This document shows, one piece after another, positions 6,926 to 14,198 of a stretch of 14,320 nt of DNA. The stretch's first letter is position 1. Every line of letters starts with the position of its first letter. Made by a program: the position numbers and the translations under genes. The stretch comes from Bacillota bacterium (GTDB taxonomy: Bacteria; Bacillota; Clostridia; Peptostreptococcales; Natronincolaceae): the NCBI GenBank assembly GCA_023387935.1, contig JAEWHG010000090.1, positions 1 through 14,320 of the forward strand, written 5' to 3'. The notes beneath the pieces were generated by a model. It searched no databases and had not been told where the DNA came from. It worked only from the letters and a program-made list of their open reading frames with translations.

Positions 6926-8028
6926 AAAGAATAATAATGACATTAGTTCTAGCCTTATTATTAACTGGTTGTTTTAATTATAGAGATGTAAATAGAGTTG
7001 TTTTTGTAACATCTCTAGGCCTAGATATGGATGAAAATAATAATACTATAATTTATGCAGAAGCCTTTTCAAGCATAAGAGGTGTTGGTCAAACCTCAGA
7101 ACAAGAAGGCAGAGTTGTATTTAAGGGGACAGGTAAAACGGTTTATGAGGCAATCAGAAAGTTATTCTCAAGCTCCAGCCTAAGATTAAATTTCACTCAA
7201 AATAAGGCCATCATATTTAGTGAGAAAGCTGCTCAGTATGGATTAGATAATTTTTTAGATGCATTCATTAGAGATCAGGAGTTTTTAGTTAGACAATATC
7301 TATATGTTTCTAAGGTTGATCTAGAAGAATTAATGCAAGTTAAATTAAAAGAAGAAAAATATATTGGAATTTTTCTATCTAATCTATCTGAAAATAATCC
7401 TTTTGTAACTAAAAACCCTCAATTGAGAATCGATGAGTTTCTTATATCCAGAAAACTTGGTAACAAAATCAATGCAATTAATATTATAGAAAAAGATACG
7501 AATGGTCTTATAGATCGAATATTTATTAAAAGGTTGGCTATTTTTAAAGAAGATAAAATGATTAATGAGTTAAATTATGACGAGATGTTTTATTATAATA
7601 TTGCTATTGATAACTTGAGAACTGGTTATATACAAGTGCCGAATCCAGATGAAGAAAATAAATTAGTGGACTTTGAAATTTTAAAAACAAAAACAAAAAA
7701 CCGTATCGATTCTAATGAAGAAACTGTACATATGTCGAAAAAAATAAATATGAAGCTTTCTGTGGCATATGCACAAAACACCTTACATTTAAATAATAAA
7801 AAAGATAGAGAAAAACTATCAGAATATGCTGTAGAAGACATAAGAAATGGCTGTCTTAATTTATATAATAAGTATAAAGATATGGATATCGATATATTTA
7901 ATTTAAAAAGGCATATTGATGCAAAATACCCTCATGCTGATATAGATGAAACACTTGATTCTGTGAATCTGATTATAGAACCTAATATCATTATAGAAGG
8001 CAGTTCGAATATAACTAATTTTTATTAA
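6922..8028 (+). CDS. GerC-type (Ger(x)C family) spore germination lipoprotein
   Basis: A 368-aa lipoprotein. A short signal peptide ends in the lipobox LLTGC, so Cys17 would be lipidated after type II signal peptidase cleavage. It is followed by FNYRDVNRVVFVTSLGLDMDE, which corresponds to the start of mature GerC proteins. The rest is a charged soluble domain of about 350 residues, the usual GerC size, with no further membrane segment. C subunits anchor on the outer face of the inner spore membrane and are needed for receptor function. The ATG overlaps the gerA stop by 4 nt; AAGGA lies 12 nt upstream within gerA. A strong hairpin terminator lies immediately downstream. Confidence 0.94.
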   Translation: MKRIIMTLVLALLLTGCFNYRDVNRVVFVTSLGLDMDENNNTIIYAEAFSSIRGVGQTSEQEGRVVFKGTGKTVYEAIRKLFSSSSLRLNFTQNKAIIFSEKAAQYGLDNFLDAFIRDQEFLVRQYLYVSKVDLEELMQVKLKEEKYIGIFLSNLSENNPFVTKNPQLRIDEFLISRKLGNKINAINIIEKDTNGLIDRIFIKRLAIFKEDKMINELNYDEMFYYNIAIDNLRTGYIQVPNPDEENKLVDFEILKTKTKNRIDSNEETVHMSKKINMKLSVAYAQNTLHLNNKKDREKLSEYAVEDIRNGCLNLYNKYKDMDIDIFNLKRHIDAKYPHADIDETLDSVNLIIEPNIIIEGSSNITNFY

Positions 8029-8032
8029 GATT

Positions 8033-8067
8033 AATTAAGGTATCCAATTTTTTTGGATACCTTAATT
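8033..8067. terminator. Bidirectional terminator between gerC and the M42 peptidase gene
   Basis: AATTAAGGTATCCAA (8033-8047) and TTGGATACCTTAATT (8053-8067) form a perfect 15-bp stem with a 5-nt T loop. The hairpin begins 5 nt after the gerC-type stop and 17 nt from the end of the convergent M42 gene. AT-rich flanks supply U-rich tails in both directions (GATTTTATT on plus, AATCTTAATAAAAATT on minus), so it probably serves both genes. Confidence 0.8.
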
Positions 8068-8083
8068 GATTTTATTAAATTGA

Positions 8084-9121
8084 TTATCTCGTTAAATACA
8101 GATATATCAATTTAATAGTATTTTCAAGAGCATTGTAATGTGTTCTTTCCATACCATGGGATGCATGGACCCCTGGCCCAATTAATGCCCCTCTAATATT
8201 GTTTCCTCCTCTTAAAGCTGCCACAACATCAGATCCATACATAGGATAAATGTCTACCGCAAAGCTAATATTATTTTCTTTAGAAAGATTAATTAAACGT
8301 GTCGTCATATTATAATCATATGGCCCTCCAGAATCTTTAGCACATATAGAAACATCGTATTCTGTACAGCTAAGGTCATCACCTATACAGCCCATATCTA
8401 CTGCGATCATTTCAGTTATATCTTCCGGTATATAGGAAGATCCGTGCCCAACTTCTTCATATGTAGAAATAAAAATCTTAGTCGTATATATAGGAACTAT
8501 ATTTTCTCTTTTCATAAGCTCAAGTAGCGATATCAAACAAGCAACACTACCCTTATCATCTATAAATCTAGATTTTAAAAATCCACTTTTAGTTATTGTT
8601 GTTTTAGGGTCTATGAATATAAAGTCACCAACAGAAATACCTAAATCCTCTACACCCTTTTTAGATTTTACTATCTCATCTATTCTTATTTCCATATTTT
8701 CAGGTTCTCTTTTTTTAGATGAGCTATCTTCAAATACGTGAGCAGCCGGACTTGTGCTTAAAAAAGTTCCTGTATATATTTTCCCATCCCTAGTTCTAAT
8801 TCTGCAATACTCTGCATCTAAAGTAGGAACTATAGGCCCCCCAATTAAGGTAAATTTTAATGTTCCATTGCTTGTAATAGACCTAACCATAGCCCCTAAT
8901 GTATCTACATGTGCAGATAAGCCTATTACCTTATCATTGCTTTTGCCAGGTACAGTAATTATTCCACAGCCCTTATTCGTCGTTTCAAATGCATACCCAA
9001 GTTCCTCGACCCATGTGCTGATTTTTTCCATAATATCAAAACAAAATCCACTTGGACTATCAGATTCCAATAATTCTTGTGCTTTTTCAAGTACATACTC
9101 CTTATTGATTGTAATTTTCAT
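8084..9121 (-). CDS. M42 family metallopeptidase (glutamyl aminopeptidase/endoglucanase-M type)
   Basis: A 345-aa cytosolic dinuclear-metal aminopeptidase. Metal and catalytic positions expected for M42 are visible: H71 and D73 in SAHVDTLG, D188 in SRFIDDKG, the E222-E223 pair in STYEEVGHGSS, D242 in AVDMG, and a C-terminal His in HASHGMERTH (319-328). M42 enzymes form large tetrahedral dodecamers that trim peptides. The C-terminal HASHGMERTH pattern differs from the common RYxHSP motif. From memory it matches the subgroup that includes the 'NAGGN osmoprotectant system' M42 peptidase, though no NAGGN synthesis genes are here. GGGGG lies 7 nt before the ATG. The gene is monocistronic and convergent with the ger operon. 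Confidence 0.92.
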   Translation of the reverse strand: MKITINKEYVLEKAQELLESDSPSGFCFDIMEKISTWVEELGYAFETTNKGCGIITVPGKSNDKVIGLSAHVDTLGAMVRSITSNGTLKFTLIGGPIVPTLDAEYCRIRTRDGKIYTGTFLSTSPAAHVFEDSSSKKREPENMEIRIDEIVKSKKGVEDLGISVGDFIFIDPKTTITKSGFLKSRFIDDKGSVACLISLLELMKRENIVPIYTTKIFISTYEEVGHGSSYIPEDITEMIAVDMGCIGDDLSCTEYDVSICAKDSGGPYDYNMTTRLINLSKENNISFAVDIYPMYGSDVVAALRGGNNIRGALIGPGVHASHGMERTHYNALENTIKLIYLYLTR

Positions 9122-9162
9122 TTTTTATCCCCCAATATATTTAATTTTTAAACCAATTTTTT

Positions 9163-9191
9163 ATCTTAAGATTAATTTTCGATACAAACAA
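9163..9191 (-). promoter_or_regulatory. Probable promoter of the M42 peptidase gene
   Basis: On the minus strand TTGTTT (9191-9186), a 17-nt spacer and TAAGAT (9168-9163) would start transcription near 9156, about 35 nt before the ATG. The -35 is only partly consensus. A TATAAT about 60 nt further upstream is an alternative -10 with a poor -35. Confidence 0.4.
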
Positions 9192-9273
9192 TTCAGACTA
9201 TTACAATTAATATCACTTATTATATCATTTATTCTTTATATTTAACTTATATATTTATTTATCGAAAATAAAA

Positions 9274-9303
9274 AAATACTACATTCTTAAAAGTGTAGTA
9301 TTT
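9274..9303 (-). terminator. Rho-independent terminator of the UPF0316 gene
   Basis: AAATACTACA (9274-9283) pairs perfectly with TGTAGTATTT (9294-9303) around a 10-nt loop. On the minus strand the stem runs directly into TTTTTTTATTTT. It lies 78 nt downstream of the stop of the gene ending at 9381. Confidence 0.8.
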
Positions 9304-9380
9304 CTTAAAATATTGTTTTTTTCCCTAACTGCATAGAATACATTTTTATCATCCCTTTGCATTAGATTATGCTTAAATAT

Positions 9381-9920
9381 TTATGTTGTTTGAATTCTTG
9401 TTGTCGTAATTTTTCCATTTACTTTACTTAGGTTTTTAATTTTAAGAGTTGGATTGCTTACACCACATTCATCTAAAATATCTTGGAAAACATAGAACTC
9501 TTTTCTCCTAATAACAACTTCAACCTTGTATCGTATGTCCTCATTATTCCCCTGAGCACGGAAATTATTAACCGTATATCCTTCTGTTCTAAGCTTTTCC
9601 GCAACTTCTACCATTTTATTTTTATTGTTTAAAAATAAATCAACCTCCAAAATGCCTAGAGCTAGCCTATCTTCGATTATACCACCGATAATTACTCCTG
9701 CTGTTTTTCCTAGAGCAAAGGCAATAGTAAACTGTATTCCGTTAGAACTAGTCACCTTACTCATAATTGCTGTAAAAATCATAGAATCTATAAATACTAA
9801 AATATAAACTGGATTCATAATGTTTTTTGACATCAGCATAGTTTTAAGTGTAGCCAGTACATTCGTTAAAGCAGTTATTAAAAATAAACCTACAAGTGAA
9901 AATATAATTTCTTTTGTCAT
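9381..9920 (-). CDS. UPF0316 (DUF5698 / DUF2179) membrane protein
   Basis: A 179-aa protein with three N-terminal membrane segments (about 6-26, 36-54 and 62-82) and a soluble C-terminal domain. The signature GKTAGVIIGGIIEDRLALG (71-89) marks the DUF5698-type membrane part of UPF0316 proteins such as Bacillus YebE. The following region, from LEVDLFLNNK to VVIRRKEFYVFQDILDE (91-150), is the DUF2179 domain, also found at the end of YitT-type proteins. Length matches the family. Function is unknown; the small alpha/beta domain suggests ligand sensing, but nothing here proves it. AAGGAGGTG lies 6-7 nt before the ATG. The gene appears monocistronic. Confidence 0.9.
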   Translation of the reverse strand: MTKEIIFSLVGLFLITALTNVLATLKTMLMSKNIMNPVYILVFIDSMIFTAIMSKVTSSNGIQFTIAFALGKTAGVIIGGIIEDRLALGILEVDLFLNNKNKMVEVAEKLRTEGYTVNNFRAQGNNEDIRYKVEVVIRRKEFYVFQDILDECGVSNPTLKIKNLSKVNGKITTTRIQTT

Positions 9921-10479
9921 CTAAACACCTCCTTCTTTATTTATTGTAAAAAAATATGGCACCACAAAAAACTAATAATATATATTAGCTTTTAACCAGC
10001 TATTTTTTTCGATTTAATGCATAAAAATAAACAGATCTACTTTATAAATATAGTTACTTCATACTTTATCATTTAAATATACATTGGAATTTTAGAGTTT
10101 CTAGTGTAGGACAAGAAAAAAATTGTATTCTTGTAGTACTTCGAAATAGAATGGAAAGTATCTTAATAATAATTTTGAAACTAGAGATAAGGTTATTTTG
10201 AAAAATTATTTTTTATACTTCTGTTCAGCTCCAGCTGATTATTTTGCCAATTTGTTCATTATATCATATTATTTAGATGTTAGCAATAAAATATTTAAGA
10301 TTGATTTTAAATATAAGTTTTCATATATTGTAGTTAATATTATTTATTGTATCACTTTTACCATATATAGTATTAAGTAGTTCGTTTTTTTGATATAATA
10401 TTGAAAAACAATTAGAATAATCATTAGATATTTTCATAATTGCATTATTTTAAGGATTTATTATATATAGGAGGTACCT
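9921..10479. other. 560-bp intergenic stretch without a convincing gene
   Basis: This very AT-rich gap separates the UPF0316 gene (minus) from the tetR-type gene (plus), so it must hold both promoters. I see a 7-bp inverted repeat ACAAGAA/TTCTTGT (10111-10117 and 10128-10134), an imperfect AT palindrome CTAATA-TATTAG near 9970-9986, and possible tetR promoter elements at 10394-10429. A 60-codon plus-strand frame (10198-10380) would need a TTG start with a poor ribosome binding site and I do not call it. No known RNA fold was recognised. Confidence 0.5.
10394..10429 (+). promoter_or_regulatory. Possible promoter(s) of the tetR-type gene
   Basis: TTGAAA (10401-10406), a 17-nt spacer and TTAGAT (10424-10429) form a reasonable sigma-A promoter with a start near 10436. 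A perfect TATAAT at 10394-10399 is an alternative -10, but no good -35 lies 16-18 nt before it. Confidence 0.35.
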
Positions 10480-11064
10480 ATGCGGGAACTAACAAGTATC
10501 CAAGAAAAAATTTTAGACAAGACCTTGTATCTAATTGGTAAAACTGGTTCTTTTAACGTATCTATAAGGGCCATAGCTAAAGAAGCAGATGTAAATGTAA
10601 GTGCAATAAACTACTATTTTCGTACTAAAGAGGAAATGATGCGTCATGTAAAAGAGTTTTATATAGATAATACAATTTCAGCCTACTCTGTATTAGAGAA
10701 TGATGAATATAATGATGAGAAAAAGCTCATTTTACTTGCAAATGAAATAATGGAATATACATTAAAATATCCAGGAATTTTTACAATACTAAAAGAATCT
10801 ATTAAAGAAAAAGAAATTGATGAAACTGCCGCTAAAATTGTTGAGGTAACTGAATCTATGAATGGAAAGATGGATAATGTATTGTCAAAGGTTTTTAATA
10901 AAAATGATATTACATTTAAGTATAATCGCCTGATTTTTTTATCTTCAATTTTACACCCCACAAGTAACTTTGATTTACCTAAATTTGATCAAAATATTAT
11001 AAATAGTAAAGAAGAACGATTAAAGTATATTACTTACATAATAAATACATTAAAAGGCGTTTGA
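10480..11064 (+). CDS. TetR/AcrR family transcriptional regulator
   Basis: A 194-aa DNA-binding regulator. The N-terminal TetR helix-turn-helix is clear: QEKILDKTLYLIGKTG (8-23), then SIRAIAKEADVNVSAINYYF (28-47) and RTKEEMM. The C-terminal 140 residues are helical and divergent, as is usual for TetR ligand-binding domains, so the inducer cannot be predicted. GGAGGT lies about 5 nt before the ATG, and length fits the family. It is followed on the same strand by the flavoenzyme gene 195 bp away, but a strong terminator separates them. It is therefore not a simple operon. Control of that neighbour, and of itself, is plausible but unproven. Confidence 0.93.
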   Translation: MRELTSIQEKILDKTLYLIGKTGSFNVSIRAIAKEADVNVSAINYYFRTKEEMMRHVKEFYIDNTISAYSVLENDEYNDEKKLILLANEIMEYTLKYPGIFTILKESIKEKEIDETAAKIVEVTESMNGKMDNVLSKVFNKNDITFKYNRLIFLSSILHPTSNFDLPKFDQNIINSKEERLKYITYIINTLKGV

Positions 11065-11072
11065 TGATATGC

Positions 11073-11110
11073 AAAGGTGATTTCGATAAAATAATCGAGA
11101 TCGCCTTTTT
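11073..11110 (+). terminator. Rho-independent terminator of the tetR-type gene
   Basis: AAGGTGATTTCGAT (11074-11087) pairs with ATCGAGATCGCCTT (11094-11107) over 14 bp including two G-U pairs, around an AAAATA loop. It ends in TTTTT at 11106-11110. The hairpin starts 9 nt after the stop codon and should strongly block read-through into the flavoenzyme gene. Confidence 0.88.
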
Positions 11111-11142
11111 AATATGCATTTTAAAAAATAAATAAAACATTT

Positions 11143-11200
11143 TGTTTGAAACATATTGATTTACTTTGTTAAATAATCTATAATCTTATTAACAGCTGTT
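11143..11200 (+). promoter_or_regulatory. Sigma-A promoter of the flavoenzyme gene with flanking palindromes
   Basis: TTGATT (11156-11161), a 17-nt spacer and a perfect TATAAT (11179-11184) predict a start near 11191, about 70 nt before the ATG. Two palindromes flank the core: TGTTT-G-AAACA (11143-11153) just upstream of the -35, and AACAGCTGTT (11191-11200) over the predicted start site. Both are positioned like regulator binding sites. Assigning them to the neighbouring TetR protein is inference. Confidence 0.55.
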
Positions 11201-11259
11201 TGTTTATTAAAAACTGAAAATATTTCATCAATTTTTATTAATTTAAGGGGGATTTTTTT

Positions 11260-13197
11260 ATGACATTTAATAATCTTTTTAGCCCTATACAAATTAGAGG
11301 CATGGAACTTAAAAATAGAGTTGTGTTCCCAGCAATGGGGACAAAGATGCCAGGAAATGATAAATATGTTACACAACAACTAATCGATTATCATGTGGCT
11401 AGAACTTTAGGAGGAAATGGTTTAAACTTTACAGAAGTGTGCGGCGTACATGGTCCGTCCACTCCAAAAGGTTTTCTAGGTATTTATGATGATAAATATA
11501 ATCCTGGATTAAAACAGCTTACAGATGCGATCCATGATGCAGGCGGAAAAGCTGGTGTACAGCTATGGCAGGGAGGTTTTGCAGCAGCCAGCTATCAAGA
11601 TGAAGGTATCATACTACCTAGTGATACTCCAATACATGGAACAGATAAGGTAATACCAGGTGCAAGCAAAGAGCTTATAAAAGAAGTTGTTAATGCATTT
11701 GGAGAAGCTGCTAAACGTTCTGTAGAAGTAGGTTTTGACTGTATAGAATTCCATGCTGGACATAATTATATGCCACATGCTTTTCTAAGTCCTGCTTTTA
11801 ATAAAAGAACCGACGAGTACGGTGGGTCTTTCGAAAACCGTGTAAGATTTTCAATTGAATGTATCGAAGCTATTCGTAATAATATACCAGAAGACATGCC
11901 ACTATTTATGCGTATTGTAGCTCATGATGATTATTTAGAAAATGGTCTGTCTATTGAAGATATCATTGAATTTTGTAAGCTAGCTAAAGAAGCTGGTGTT
12001 GATGTATTAAATGTGTCCCGTGGAAACTTCTCATCTGCCGCAATAAAATATGAAGTTCCTCCTGTTGATTTGCCAAGAAGCTTTAATGTTGCAAATGCAG
12101 AAAGAATAAAGAAAGAGACGGGAATGATTACAATAGCAGTTGGACGTATAAATGATCCTGCACAAGCAGATGAAATAATAGAAAGTGGTAAAGTGGATAT
12201 GGTTGTAATCGGCCGTGGACAACTGGCTGATCCAGAGTTTTGTAACAAGGCTCTTGCTGGAAATGTAGAGGATATTGTTAAATGCGTTGGTTGTAACCAA
12301 GGCTGTTTTGATGCCTATGTATCTACAGAAGTACCGTATATAACTTGCTTAAGAAACCCAGCATTAGGAAGAGAAGCTGAGTACGCTCTTATAAAAACCA
12401 ATAATCCTAAAAAGGTTTTAATAGCAGGTGGCGGTGTAGCAGGACTTGAGGCAGCCATTACTTTAAAACGCAGAGGTCACAATCCGATATTATGTGAGGC
12501 TGGAAGCTCTCTAGGAGGTCAATTTGCACTGGCAGGAGCTGCTCCTAGAAAGGAAGAACTCCAAGATGCAGCTATTGCAATGGGTGAAATGGCAAAAAGA
12601 GAAGGTGTTGAAATAAGATTCTCTACTCCTGTTACTCCTGATGTTATTAAGGAAATAAATGCTGATGAAGTTATAATAGCAATAGGTGCAGATCCTATTG
12701 TACCAAATATTCCTGGTAGTAATTTATCTCATGTAACGAACTCCCATGATATACTTGCTGGAAATACTATTGCATCTGGAAATGTGGTTGTTATCGGTGG
12801 TGGACTTGTTGGACTAGAGGTTGCTGAGCATCTTGCAGAAAATGCAGATCGTATTACTGTTGTAGAAATGCTTGAACAAGTAGCTAAGGATCTTGGTCAG
12901 CTACGTAAAATTTGTGTTATGGAAAGTCTTTATCACTCTGGCATAAATACAATTACAAGTGCAAAATGTGTTGAAATTAAAGAAAATGTTGTGGTTATAG
13001 AGAAAGATGGTAATCTACAAGAAATTCCATGTAGTTCTGTAGTAATTGCAATAGGAGCAAGATCTCGTAATTCCGATGATATAAAAGCATATTGCGATGA
13101 GAATAAAATACCTCATTATACAATTGGAGATGCATTACGTGCACGTAGAGCTCTTAATGGAACAGCTGAAGCTGCAGAAGTAGCAAGAAGAATATAA
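11260..13197 (+). CDS. NADH:flavin oxidoreductase, 2,4-dienoyl-CoA/enoate reductase type (FMN, 4Fe-4S, FAD)
   Basis: A 645-aa cytosolic flavoenzyme of full family length. The N-terminal TIM barrel (about 1-340) is an old yellow enzyme domain for FMN and substrate. It includes FHAGHNYMPHAFLSP (164-178), with Tyr170 as the likely proton donor, and RTDEYGGSFENR (183-194). The cysteines C342, C345, C349 and C363 (CVGCNQGC...C) fit the [4Fe-4S] cluster of FadH, trimethylamine dehydrogenase and clostridial enoate reductases. The C-terminal half has two dinucleotide-binding motifs, AGGGVAGLEAA (389-399) and VIGGGLVGLEVA (511-522), and a TIGDALRARRALNG FAD segment (621-634). Electrons pass from NAD(P)H through FAD and the cluster to FMN, then to an activated C=C bond. 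The substrate could be an enoate, dienoyl-CoA, bile acid or aromatic enone; the sequence does not decide. AAGGGGGA lies 7 nt before the ATG. Confidence 0.92.
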   Translation: MTFNNLFSPIQIRGMELKNRVVFPAMGTKMPGNDKYVTQQLIDYHVARTLGGNGLNFTEVCGVHGPSTPKGFLGIYDDKYNPGLKQLTDAIHDAGGKAGVQLWQGGFAAASYQDEGIILPSDTPIHGTDKVIPGASKELIKEVVNAFGEAAKRSVEVGFDCIEFHAGHNYMPHAFLSPAFNKRTDEYGGSFENRVRFSIECIEAIRNNIPEDMPLFMRIVAHDDYLENGLSIEDIIEFCKLAKEAGVDVLNVSRGNFSSAAIKYEVPPVDLPRSFNVANAERIKKETGMITIAVGRINDPAQADEIIESGKVDMVVIGRGQLADPEFCNKALAGNVEDIVKCVGCNQGCFDAYVSTEVPYITCLRNPALGREAEYALIKTNNPKKVLIAGGGVAGLEAAITLKRRGHNPILCEAGSSLGGQFALAGAAPRKEELQDAAIAMGEMAKREGVEIRFSTPVTPDVIKEINADEVIIAIGADPIVPNIPGSNLSHVTNSHDILAGNTIASGNVVVIGGGLVGLEVAEHLAENADRITVVEMLEQVAKDLGQLRKICVMESLYHSGINTITSAKCVEIKENVVVIEKDGNLQEIPCSSVVIAIGARSRNSDDIKAYCDENKIPHYTIGDALRARRALNGTAEAAEVARRI

Positions 13198-13224
13198 AGA
13201 TTACCTAATAAAGCCTCAAATTAA

Positions 13225-13264
13225 AAATATGCTACACCTTTTCTAAGGCGTAGCATATTTTTTT
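13225..13264. terminator. Bidirectional terminator between the flavoenzyme and exonuclease III genes
   Basis: AAATATGCTACACCTT (13225-13240) pairs with AAGGCGTAGCATATTT (13245-13260) with a single A-C mismatch and a TTCT loop. A T-run follows on plus (13258-13264) and TATTTTTAATTT on minus. It lies 28 nt past the plus-strand stop and 4-8 nt from the end of the convergent gene, so it probably serves both. Confidence 0.85.
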
Positions 13265-13267
13265 ACT

Positions 13268-14026
13268 TTAAATATTAATTATCAATTCTACAGGACAATG
13301 GTCAGACCCTAATATATCCGCATGTATATCAGCACTTACTAGCTTATCCTTTAATCTTTCAGATGTACAGAAATAATCGATTCTCCAACCAGCGTTATTT
13401 TTTCTTGCATTAAACATATAAGACCACCAAGTATAAGCGCCTTCTTTATCTGGATAGAAATATCTGTATGTATCAATGAAACCGCTCTGTAAAAACTCTG
13501 TGAATTTTTCTCTTTCTTCATCACTAAAGCCTGCATTTTTTCTATTACTTTTTGGATTTTTAAGGTCTATCTCATTATGAGCAACATTTAAATCTCCGCA
13601 TACAATTACAGGTTTGTTTTTATCAAGATCATTGATATACTTTCTAAAGCTGTCTTCCCAATTCATTCTATAATCTAATCTTGCAAGTTTCTGTTGGGAA
13701 TTTGGCGTATATACTGTTATCATATAAAAATCGTCAAATTCTAATGTAATGACTCTGCCTTCATTATCATGTTCTTCTATTCCAATTCCATAGGTTACTG
13801 AAATAGGCTCTTCTTTAGTAAAAATAGCAGTACCAGAGTACCCTTTTTTCTCTGCATAGTTCCAATATTGGTGGTAGCCTTCTAGTTCTAAGTCTATCTG
13901 CCCTTCTTGAAGCTTACTTTCCTGAATACAAAATATATCTGCATCTACTTTATTAAAGTAGTCTAAAAATCCTTTAGTAACGCAGGCACGTATTCCATTC
14001 ACATTCCATGAAATTAGTTTTTTCAT
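13268..14026 (-). CDS. xth: Exodeoxyribonuclease III (AP endonuclease, ExoA/Xth family)
   Basis: A 252-aa DNA-repair nuclease of the exonuclease III/APE1 family, which cuts abasic sites and removes 3' blocks in base-excision repair. Active-site motifs appear in order from the chosen start: SWNVNGIRA (6-14, Asn8), QESKL (35-39, metal-binding Glu36), YSGTAIF (63-69), TVYTPN (104-109, Tyr106), GDLNVAHNEIDL (144-155, Asp145 and Asn147), GWRIDYF (213-219) and SDHCPVEL (241-248, Asp242 and His243). The frame is open upstream to 14071. The Met at 14026 is preferred because AGGGAGG sits 7 nt before it, conserved sequence begins right after it, and it gives the usual 250-aa length. The gene appears monocistronic. 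The upstream -10 candidate TACAAT lacks a good -35. Confidence 0.95.
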   Translation of the reverse strand: MKKLISWNVNGIRACVTKGFLDYFNKVDADIFCIQESKLQEGQIDLELEGYHQYWNYAEKKGYSGTAIFTKEEPISVTYGIGIEEHDNEGRVITLEFDDFYMITVYTPNSQQKLARLDYRMNWEDSFRKYINDLDKNKPVIVCGDLNVAHNEIDLKNPKSNRKNAGFSDEEREKFTEFLQSGFIDTYRYFYPDKEGAYTWWSYMFNARKNNAGWRIDYFCTSERLKDKLVSADIHADILGSDHCPVELIINI

Positions 14027-14198
14027 AAGTTTTCCTCCCTTTAATAAATATCCGTATGTATATTGTATCATTTTTGTACTACAGTAGGACCCATAACTAT
14101 AAATTTTTTAAAATAACAGAATAGGATAAGAAAGTTTTATTTTTTATTGATATTATATAATTAACCTAGGTAAATTTGTAATTGAAGGGGGCTCTCTG

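Noticed and set aside
8754..9245. 163-codon plus-strand open frame
   Set aside because: It is antisense to the N-terminal half of the M42 peptidase gene, whose motifs are clear, and it lacks a good ribosome binding site.
10111..10134. ACAAGAA/TTCTTGT hairpin considered as a terminator
   Set aside because: It has only 7 bp, no T-tract on either side and no gene ending nearby.
10198..10380. 60-codon plus-strand frame with a hydrophobic C-terminal part
   Set aside because: It starts with TTG behind a weak AAGG, has no recognisable domain, and its residue content is what AT-rich noise produces. It is kept only as a possibility inside the intergenic entry.
11161..11379. 72-codon minus-strand open frame
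   Set aside because: It overlaps the promoter and first codons of the flavoenzyme gene on the other strand and shows no protein-like conservation.
12031..12300. Minus-strand open frames within the flavoenzyme gene
   Set aside because: They are shadows of a gene with intact cofactor motifs; the Cys-rich and Ile/Ser-rich composition is an artefact of the opposite strand.
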